Below are positions 25,493 to 31,605 of a DNA stretch of 33,104 bases, in pieces (the stretch's first letter is position 1; each line of letters opens with the position of its first letter). Made by a program: the position numbers and the translations under genes. Below the pieces are notes generated by a model, which was not told the DNA's origin, did not search any database, and saw only the letters and a list, made by a program, of their open reading frames with translations. This DNA is from an uncultured Lachnospiraceae bacterium (GTDB lineage Bacteria > Bacillota > Clostridia > Lachnospirales > Lachnospiraceae): assembly GCA_944380065.1 (NCBI GenBank), contig CALWGM010000038.1:1-33104 (forward strand), in the 5' to 3' direction.

Positions 25493-26767
25493 ATGAAGAT
25501 TTTAATTGTAGGAAGCGGCGGCCGGGAGCACGCCATCGCCATGAGCGTGGCAAAGAGCAGCCGTGCGGAAAAGATTTACTGTGCGCCGGGAAACGCCGGG
25601 ATCGGGCAGATCGCCCAGTGCGTTCCCATCGGAGCCATGGAGTTTGAAAAGTTAGCGGCGTTTGCGAAGGAAAACGCCATCGACCTGACCATCATCGGTA
25701 TGGATGATCCGCTGGTGGGCGGCATTGTGGATGTGTTTGAGGCGGAGGGCCTGCGGGTATTCGGCCCCAGCAGGGCAGCTGCCATCTTAGAGGGATCCAA
25801 GGCCTTTTCCAAGGATCTGATGAAAAAATATCAGATCCCCACAGCCGCTTATGAGACATTTGACGATCCGGAGAAGGCGCTGGCCTATCTGGAAACCGCG
25901 AAAATGCCCATCGTGCTGAAAGCGGACGGCCTGGCTCTCGGCAAGGGAGTCCTGATCTGCAATACCTTAGAAGAGGCCAGGGACGGCGTGAAGGAGATCA
26001 TGATGGACAAAAAGTTCGGCTCTGCCGGCAACCATATGGTGATCGAGGAGTTTATGACAGGCCGGGAAGTGTCCGTGCTTTCTTTCGTGGACGGCAAAAC
26101 CATCAAAATCATGTCTTCCGCCCAGGATCACAAGCGGGCGAAGGACGGCGATCAGGGACTGAATACCGGCGGCATGGGAACGTTTTCTCCCAGCCCGTTC
26201 TACACAAAAGAAGTGGACGAGTTCTGTCATAAATATATCTTCCAGGCGACGGTGGACGCCATGGCGGCCGAGGGCAGACCTTTTAAGGGAATTATTTTCT
26301 TTGGCCTGATGCTGACAGAGGACGGGCCGAAGGTGCTGGAGTACAACGCCCGTTTCGGCGATCCGGAAGCGCAGGTAGTCCTGCCGCGGATGAAGAACGA
26401 TGTGATCGACGTGATGGAGGCCTGCATCGACGGGACGCTGGATCAGATCGACCTGCAGTTTGAGGACAATGCGGCGGTCTGCGTGGTGCTGGCCAGCGAC
26501 GGTTATCCGGTTTCCTATGAAAAGGGATTTGAGATCCAGGGACTGGAGAAGTTTGAGGACAGCGACGGCTATTATTGTTTCCATGCGGGGACGAAGCTGG
26601 ATGAAAACGGAAAGATCGTCACCAACGGAGGCCGCGTGCTGGGAATCACCGCCAAGGGCGCGGATCTGAAGGAAGCCCGCGCCAACGCATACAAAGCCAC
26701 AGAGTGGGTGGAGTTCGAGAACAAATACATGCGCCATGATATCGGCAAAGCGATTGACGAGGCGTAG
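25493..26767 (+). CDS. purD: Phosphoribosylamine-glycine ligase (GAR synthetase)
   Basis: The 424-residue ATP-grasp enzyme joins glycine to phosphoribosylamine, the step before PurN. The start KILIVGSGGREHAIA, the GPSRAAAILEGSKAFSKDLM block near residue 90, VLKADGLALGKGVLI near 140, the DHKRAKDGDQGLNTGGMGTFSP block near 205 and EYNARFGDPEAQVVLPR near 283 are diagnostic. ATG 25493 has AAAGGAGAG. The final gene of purEMND; purF, purL, purC, purB and purH are not in the window. Confidence 0.96.
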   Translation: MKILIVGSGGREHAIAMSVAKSSRAEKIYCAPGNAGIGQIAQCVPIGAMEFEKLAAFAKENAIDLTIIGMDDPLVGGIVDVFEAEGLRVFGPSRAAAILEGSKAFSKDLMKKYQIPTAAYETFDDPEKALAYLETAKMPIVLKADGLALGKGVLICNTLEEARDGVKEIMMDKKFGSAGNHMVIEEFMTGREVSVLSFVDGKTIKIMSSAQDHKRAKDGDQGLNTGGMGTFSPSPFYTKEVDEFCHKYIFQATVDAMAAEGRPFKGIIFFGLMLTEDGPKVLEYNARFGDPEAQVVLPRMKNDVIDVMEACIDGTLDQIDLQFEDNAAVCVVLASDGYPVSYEKGFEIQGLEKFEDSDGYYCFHAGTKLDENGKIVTNGGRVLGITAKGADLKEARANAYKATEWVEFENKYMRHDIGKAIDEA

Positions 26768-26788
26768 GAATATCGTGTAGAATACGGA

Positions 26789-26826
26789 ATCAGATGGATC
26801 ACAGACAGGGGATCCATCTGATTTTT
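26789..26826 (+). terminator. Intrinsic terminator of the purine operon
   Basis: A perfect 12-base stem, ATCAGATGGATC (26789-26800) with GATCCATCTGAT (26811-26822), a 10-base loop, then a T run. It ends 32 bases before the next start, so the HAD gene must rely on read-through or an unseen promoter. Confidence 0.88.
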
Positions 26827-26857
26827 GAATTTCTGGCAAAAGAGATGGAGACGGAAT

Positions 26858-27517
26858 ATGAAAAAAGGAATGATTTTTGATATGGACGGAACTCTGTGGG
26901 ATTCCGTGGACAGTATTGTGGTATCCTGGAACGCGGCGCTGCAGGAGATCGGCGAGACAGGGGTGACAGTGACCAGGCAGCAGCTGATGGGTCTGATGGG
27001 CAAGACCATGGATGTGTTTGCCCGCACCCTGTTTCCCCACTACACGCCGGAGAAGGGGGCGGAGTGGATTGATACCCTGGGGCGGATCGAGAACGAATTC
27101 CTGGGGAAATACGGCGCGGTGCTCTTAGGGGATGTAAAGGCGGTTTTCATTAGGCTGCGGGAAATGGGATACGGCGTTTATATTGTCAGCAACTGCCAGT
27201 CCGGCTACATTGAGGGGTTCCTGAAATATTATCATTTGGAGGATCTGGTGGAAGATACGGAGTGTTATGGAGACACTCTCCGGGGAAAGGCGGATAATCT
27301 GAAGCTTCTGATCGAGCGGAACCATCTGGATCAGTACCTCTATCTGGGCGATACGCAGGGCGATCTGGATGCCTGCCGGGAGGCCGGGGTACCGTTTTTG
27401 TTCGCGGCCTACGGATTCGGCAGTGTGGACGCTTCCATTCCACGGATTGAAGCATTGGATGACCTGCCGGAGTACCTGGCCGGGAAAGTCAGGCTGGGGG
27501 AAAAAGGACAGGGATGA
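26858..27517 (+). CDS. HAD-superfamily hydrolase, subfamily IA
   Basis: The 219-residue protein has HAD motif I (IFDMDGTLWDS near residues 5-15), motif II (IVSNCQSGY near 110), motif III (GKADNLKLLIE near 148) and motif IV (YLGDTQGDLDAC near 164). It should be a small-molecule phosphatase; the substrate is unknown. ATG 26858 follows a GGAG site (26846-26849), and an upstream TTG lies within the terminator's T run and is rejected. It follows the purine terminator, so expression could come from terminator read-through. It is not closely similar to the other HAD protein at 13113-13799 outside the motifs. Confidence 0.85.
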   Translation: MKKGMIFDMDGTLWDSVDSIVVSWNAALQEIGETGVTVTRQQLMGLMGKTMDVFARTLFPHYTPEKGAEWIDTLGRIENEFLGKYGAVLLGDVKAVFIRLREMGYGVYIVSNCQSGYIEGFLKYYHLEDLVEDTECYGDTLRGKADNLKLLIERNHLDQYLYLGDTQGDLDACREAGVPFLFAAYGFGSVDASIPRIEALDDLPEYLAGKVRLGEKGQG

Positions 27518-27587
27518 AGGAAGGACGCCGGACACGGAGCAGGCGCAGCCCTTCAGATTTTCTTAAGAAATCTTTACGATATCTTCC

Positions 27588-27616
27588 TTGTGCGTGGCCG
27601 GAACCGATGCTATAGT
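27588..27616 (+). promoter_or_regulatory. Promoter of the gntR-ABC operon
   Basis: TTGTGC (27588-27593), 17 bases, TATAGT (27611-27616), with extended-element TG at 27608-27609. TAGT-N8-ACTA (27613-27628) overlaps the -10 box and start point, a plausible operator for the encoded GntR protein. Confidence 0.6.
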
Positions 27617-27618
27617 GT

Positions 27619-27677
27619 AAGTGTACTAATTCCATTCATACAGTTGCGGGGTGGGATCGGTACACTTCTATTTTTTT
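27619..27677 (+). terminator. Terminator-like hairpin in the gntR leader
   Basis: AAGTGTAC (27619-27626) pairs perfectly with GTACACTT (27660-27667) across a 33-base loop and is followed by CTATTTTTTT. It begins at the predicted transcription start and ends 60 bases before the gene, so it may act as an attenuator. Confidence 0.5.
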
Positions 27678-27691
27678 ACAGAAACAGGAAT

Positions 27692-27718
27692 GTTACTGCG
27701 GGCGCAGCGGGCAGTAAC
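27692..27718 (+). repeat. Inverted repeat GTTACTGC-N11-GCAGTAAC, copy 2
   Basis: Identical arms and an identical 11-base spacing to the copy at 23239-23265. The spacers differ in the middle but both begin and end with GG. It lies 20 bases before the gntR start, just upstream of the ribosome site, and one extra T-A pair extends the stem. Confidence 0.8.
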
Positions 27719-27738
27719 ATCGAAACAGGAGGCTTTTT

Positions 27739-28122
27739 ATGATCATACAATTAAATTATCGTGATTCGCGGCCTTTTTATCAGCAGATCAAAGACAGTAT
27801 CCGTCATCTGGTGATCAGCAGGGCTGTGAATACCAATGAAAAGCTCCCTTCTGTGCGGGAACTGGCATCTTCCCTGGCCATCAATCCCAACACCATCCAG
27901 CGTGCCTACCATGAGCTGGAGGATGAGGGATATATCTATACCGTGCCCGGCAAAGGATGTTTTGTGTCGGAGGTGAAGGATGCGAAGAAGGAACGCCGTA
28001 TGGACTTGTTTCAGATTTTTGATGCTACCGTGAAGGAACTTTTGTTCCTGGCAACTCCGGTAAACGATCTGCAGGCGAGGATCCGCAGAATTTCTGAAAA
28101 GGGGGGGGAAGATATTGATTAA
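27739..28122 (+). CDS. GntR-family regulator, YtrA type
   Basis: The 127-residue protein has an N-terminal GntR winged helix-turn-helix (YQQIKDSIRHLVISRAV, LPSVRELASSLAINPNTIQRAYHELEDEGYIYTVPGKGCFV at residues 14-77) and a short C-terminal helix instead of a large ligand domain. That is the YtrA subfamily, which commonly represses an adjacent ABC transporter operon. ATG 27739 has ACAGGAGGC. Its last codons run through a G8 tract (28101-28108) that is also the ribosome site of the next gene, and the stop overlaps that gene by eight bases. Autoregulation of its own operon is expected but not shown. Confidence 0.9.
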   Translation: MIIQLNYRDSRPFYQQIKDSIRHLVISRAVNTNEKLPSVRELASSLAINPNTIQRAYHELEDEGYIYTVPGKGCFVSEVKDAKKERRMDLFQIFDATVKELLFLATPVNDLQARIRRISEKGGEDID

Positions 28123-29014
28123 AGTAGAAGATGTGACCAAGAGTTTCGGGGATTTCAAAGCCCTGGACCATACTTCGCTCCATGTGAAAAAGGGAGCTGT
28201 TTATGGGCTGGTAGGGCCAAACGGCGCCGGAAAGTCCACCATCATCCGCCATATTACGGGCGTTTACCGGCCGGACTCCGGCAGTATTCTGATAGACGGG
28301 CAGCCGGTGTTTGAAAATCCGGCGGTGAAGAAGAAAATTGCCTATATTCCGGACGACCTTTTTTATTTCCTGCAGGCGGACACGCTGGAGATGAAACGGT
28401 TTTATAAAGGGATCTATAAGGATTTTGATGAAAAACTGTTTGAGAAGCTGCGGGAGTTTTTCCCAACCATCGATGTGAAGCGGAGCATCCGCCGTCTCTC
28501 CAAGGGAATGCAGAAGCAGGTGGCGTTCTGGCTGGCGATCTGCAGCAGGCCGGAGCTGATGGTGCTGGATGAGCCGGTGGACGGGCTGGATCCGGTGATG
28601 CGGCGGCAGATCTGGGGCGTGATTTTGTCAGAGGCTGCGGATCATCATACCACTGTCCTGGTTTCCTCGCATAATCTGCGGGAATTGGAGGATGTGTGCG
28701 ACCATGTGGGGATCATGCATCAGGGCAGGATCATGGTGGAGCGGTCGCTCTCCGAGCTGCAGGGCAGCGTCTCCAAGATCCAGGTGGTATTCCAGGAGGG
28801 AATGCCGTCCCTGCCCCGGGAGTTCGAGATCCTTCATATGTCCAATACCGGACGGGTTTATACGCTGATCGTCAAGGGCGACCCGCAGAAGGCAAAAGAG
28901 ATGCTGAAGGCCGCGCGCCCCATGCTGATCGATGTGCTGCCCCTGACGCTGGAAGAAATCTTTATTTATGAAATGGGAGGAGTGAATTATGAGATCAAAG
29001 ACATCCTTTTTTAA
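28115..29014 (+). CDS. ABC transporter ATP-binding protein
   Basis: The 299-residue ATPase has Walker A GPNGAGKST near residue 33, the signature RRLSKGMQKQ near 129, Walker B LMVLDEP near 150 and the switch histidine in VSSHNL near 190. The N-terminus MIKVEDVTKSFGDFKAL fixes TTG 28115 as the start, since no ATG fits and a G8-containing ribosome site lies 6 bases upstream. The Q-loop reads IPDDLFYF without glutamine, as in YtrB-type ATPases. A C-terminal domain of about 80 residues follows. It works with the permease encoded next, whose start overlaps this gene by 26 bases. Confidence 0.9.
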   Translation: MIKVEDVTKSFGDFKALDHTSLHVKKGAVYGLVGPNGAGKSTIIRHITGVYRPDSGSILIDGQPVFENPAVKKKIAYIPDDLFYFLQADTLEMKRFYKGIYKDFDEKLFEKLREFFPTIDVKRSIRRLSKGMQKQVAFWLAICSRPELMVLDEPVDGLDPVMRRQIWGVILSEAADHHTTVLVSSHNLRELEDVCDHVGIMHQGRIMVERSLSELQGSVSKIQVVFQEGMPSLPREFEILHMSNTGRVYTLIVKGDPQKAKEMLKAARPMLIDVLPLTLEEIFIYEMGGVNYEIKDILF

Positions 29015-31037
29015 CAGGACTATTTTCATGAAAAATATCCTCCGTTTCTGGCCCATGTGGATTCTGTACCTGGCAGTCCTGTTTTTTTCGCTTCCGGTCA
29101 GTCTGTATCTGCGGACCAATCCGCAGCGGCTGCATGCGGCGAATCTGGCGGAGGCGCAGCTGAGGGAAGTTGTCACCTGTGTCAACTGGGGCACCACAGC
29201 GAATTTCGTTTATATTTTTGTGATGGCCATCGTGCTGGTACTGCTGATTTTCAGCTATCTGTATTCGGCCAGGAGCTGCAACATGATGCACGCGCTGCCG
29301 GTCAGCCGGAAGGAGCTGTTTGTGACCGGATATCTGAACGCGCTGCTGTTTTTGGTGGTGCCGCAGGTGCTGATGTTTTTAATCAGTCTGATCGTGTGCA
29401 TCCTTAACCGGGTGACCTGTGTGGAGTATCTGCTGTACTGGCTGATCTTCTCGGTGATCGCGTCCTTCCTGTTTGTCTCGGGGGCGGTGTTTGCCGCCAT
29501 GCTCAGCGGAAATGTGATCGCCGCCCTGATTTACTATGTGGCCGGGAATCTGATTTATGTGGCGGCAAGGGCGCTGATCGGCGGCGTGATCTCCGCCGTA
29601 TGCTATGGGATGGGAGATTTCTTTTTTTCCATGACTCCCGGAAACGGGGTTGGCGGCAGTGTGCTCTCGCCCATCGTTTATCTGGTCGGACATGTGGGCG
29701 TAGCGCTGCAGAACGGCGCGGATGGGATTGCGCTGGCTTCTTCCATTACAGGAATGAAGATCATGCTGCTTTACCTGATCCCGGCGGCGCTGCTGCTGAT
29801 CTTTGCGGCGGTCCTGTATCAGAAGCGGCAGTTAGAGTGCGCAGGGGATATTGTGGCCTATCGCTGGATGAACCCGGTATTCCGCTGGGTGGTGGCGTTT
29901 TTTGCCGGCGTTGGCCTCGGCCTCTTTATCTCCGGTGTATTCCTGGAAAGCAGCCGGTATTTTACCCTGTGCCTGGTGATATTTTCCGCGGTGCTGACCC
30001 TGCTGTTCTTCTTCTTGGGGGAGATGATCTTAAAGAAGCGTTTCCGGATCTTTGCAAAAAGGATCTGGATCGAGGGTCTGGTGTGTGCAGCGGTGATGCT
30101 GTTTCTGACCGGCGCCCTGGAGGGCGACCTGTTCCGGGCGGAACGGCGGATCCCCAAAACAGACCAGGTGCAGTCTGTCCTTTTGGAGGCTCCGGGTTTT
30201 GATGTGGTTCTGACGGATGCAGATAAGATCCAGGCGCTGGAGGCGGCGCATCAGAGCATCATCGACCACAAGGCGGAGTATGAGGATCTGTACTATGCGG
30301 AAGCCAATGGTTACGAAGACGCGGCCGCTTATGCGGATAACGTGATGGCGTCTTACCAGATTACCTATTATCTGAAAAACGGCGGAAGTATAGAGCGGAG
30401 GTATTCTGTCCCTGTCGGCGGGGCATATCTGGAGGATCCGGACAGTTCGGTTTCCCTGCTGGGCGTACTGCTGGGGGATCCGGAAGCGTTTTTGGAGTAT
30501 AAGATCTGCAAAAATTATGAAGATGTCCAGTATCTGGGGGCTTCGGTGGACTTCCCGATCCTGGATCTGGGAAATGACGGTTATTATTCGGATTCGGTGT
30601 CCCTGAACGGGGAGCAGGCAACGATGCTGTATCAGGCAGTCCTGCAGGATGTCAGGGAGGGAAATTATCCTTATTACGAGGAAAGCAATTCCTATCTGTC
30701 GACAGAAAAAGACGCGGCGGAAGAAGGGGAGCAGTATTATAATTCCATCTCTTTCAGCGGACAGGTCAGCGGAGAGGCCGTATCCATTTATGATGACCTG
30801 CCGGACCGGGCCGCCACCGCTAATTCCGTGAATTCTGCGCTGACAGAAGAACAGAGTGTGGGGGACGAGACGATGTACACGGATGTATATCCCACCTTCA
30901 GTATCTATAAATCCTGCACCCATACCATCCAGGCGCTGACTGACCTGGGCGTGATCGGGGATGAATCTGACCTGACCACCTGGGAGCAGTATAATGAGTG
31001 GGAAGAAAATATGTATGCGGAGGAAGGACTTGGCTGA
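28989..31037 (+). CDS. ABC-2 type permease with large acidic C-terminal domain
   Basis: The 682-residue protein has an N-terminal membrane half with about eight or nine hydrophobic segments (for example near residues 20-40, 75-95, 115-140, 155-175, 255-275, 300-320, 330-350 and 360-380) and a C-terminal half of about 300 mostly polar residues rich in Asp, Glu and Tyr. That tail is probably outside the membrane and resembles a DUF6449-type domain, by memory only. It is the partner of the upstream ATPase; substrate unknown, with antimicrobial-peptide or envelope-stress roles being usual for YtrA-linked systems. ATG 28989 has GGGAGGAG. It ends 25 bases before a strong terminator. Confidence 0.85.
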   Translation: MRSKTSFFNRTIFMKNILRFWPMWILYLAVLFFSLPVSLYLRTNPQRLHAANLAEAQLREVVTCVNWGTTANFVYIFVMAIVLVLLIFSYLYSARSCNMMHALPVSRKELFVTGYLNALLFLVVPQVLMFLISLIVCILNRVTCVEYLLYWLIFSVIASFLFVSGAVFAAMLSGNVIAALIYYVAGNLIYVAARALIGGVISAVCYGMGDFFFSMTPGNGVGGSVLSPIVYLVGHVGVALQNGADGIALASSITGMKIMLLYLIPAALLLIFAAVLYQKRQLECAGDIVAYRWMNPVFRWVVAFFAGVGLGLFISGVFLESSRYFTLCLVIFSAVLTLLFFFLGEMILKKRFRIFAKRIWIEGLVCAAVMLFLTGALEGDLFRAERRIPKTDQVQSVLLEAPGFDVVLTDADKIQALEAAHQSIIDHKAEYEDLYYAEANGYEDAAAYADNVMASYQITYYLKNGGSIERRYSVPVGGAYLEDPDSSVSLLGVLLGDPEAFLEYKICKNYEDVQYLGASVDFPILDLGNDGYYSDSVSLNGEQATMLYQAVLQDVREGNYPYYEESNSYLSTEKDAAEEGEQYYNSISFSGQVSGEAVSIYDDLPDRAATANSVNSALTEEQSVGDETMYTDVYPTFSIYKSCTHTIQALTDLGVIGDESDLTTWEQYNEWEENMYAEEGLG

Positions 31038-31062
31038 TCCGCATGTATCAGAAACAGAAAAT

Positions 31063-31100
31063 CCGGCAGCCGCAGGGGCGTGTACCCCTGCGGCTGCCGG
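31063..31100. terminator. Bidirectional terminator between the ABC operon and the Cys-rich gene
   Basis: A perfect 16-base stem (CCGGCAGCCGCAGGGG at 31063-31078 with its complement at 31085-31100) around a 6-base loop. ATTTTATT follows on the + strand and ATTTTCTGTTT on the minus strand, so it can serve both convergent genes. Confidence 0.88.
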
Positions 31101-31104
31101 CATT

Positions 31105-31326
31105 TTATTCTGCTTCTTTTGTCTCTTCTTCGGCGTCCTCTTTTTCGAGGGCGGCAACTGCCTCGTTTAACATGTTGATGATATTCTCATCCCCGATTTT
31201 TTCAAAATGTTCGGAAGCGGCTTCCAGGCGGTCAAAAAAGCTGGGCTTTCTTTCTGTGCCGGCGTCGCCGCAGCCTGCGCTGCAGGTATGGCAGTTGTGT
31301 GTACATTCATCTGCAGGATTTGCCAT
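31105..31326 (-). CDS. Small Cys-rich protein of unknown function
   Basis: The only minus-strand gene I accept. The 73-residue product begins with C8-x3-C12-x2-C15-x3-C19 (ECTHNCHTCSAGCG), a likely Fe-S or zinc site, then an amphipathic segment (FFDRLEAASEHFEKIGDENIINMLNEAVAALE) and an acidic tail. The cysteine cluster recalls the N-terminus of clostridial Mrp/NBP35-type iron-sulfur carriers, but the ATPase domain is absent. An AAAGGAGG site 7-8 bases before the start on the minus strand strongly supports a real gene. It converges on the ABC operon and diverges from malQ. Function is unknown. Confidence 0.75.
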   Translation of the reverse strand: MANPADECTHNCHTCSAGCGDAGTERKPSFFDRLEAASEHFEKIGDENIINMLNEAVAALEKEDAEEETKEAE

Positions 31327-31373
31327 GGTCGAATTCCTCCTTTCCGAGCATTCTGCTCTGAAATGTCAGGATT

Positions 31374-31402
31374 ATTATACACGGAAATTTCTGATTTGGC
31401 CA
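31374..31402 (-). promoter_or_regulatory. Promoter of the small Cys-rich gene
   Basis: Read on the minus strand: TGGCCA (31402-31397), 17 bases, then a perfect TATAAT (31379-31374). The start would be about 40 bases upstream of the coding start. Confidence 0.55.
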
Positions 31403-31524
31403 GTCCGATCCGGCGGTTCATGGGAAATTTACAAAAAGAATCTGCTGTTCGCAGGAAATGAGGAGGAATATCGGCGGCAAATATGACAGAAATCAAACAA
31501 AAATGTGAATTTTGCTGAAAATAA

Positions 31525-31553
31525 TTGGAAAAACCGGCTGAATCGTGTATAAT
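31525..31553 (+). promoter_or_regulatory. Promoter of malQ
   Basis: TTGGAA (31525-31530), 17 bases and a perfect TATAAT (31548-31553). The predicted start near 31560 gives a leader of about 46 bases. I see no clear catabolite-response (cre) site. Confidence 0.65.
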
Positions 31554-31605
31554 ATGTCTATCTTTGTGCGGCGCAGACAGCCGCATTGTTTATGGGAGGA
31601 TGAAC

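Noticed and set aside
27555-27573. AGATTT/AAATCT palindrome as terminator of the HAD gene
   Set aside because: The stem is short and AT-only apart from one pair, and is not followed by a T run; it may just be AT-rich promoter-proximal sequence.
30030-31157. 375-residue minus-strand frame opposite the ABC permease
   Set aside because: It would run through a bidirectional terminator and part of the Cys-rich gene, and has no family pattern.
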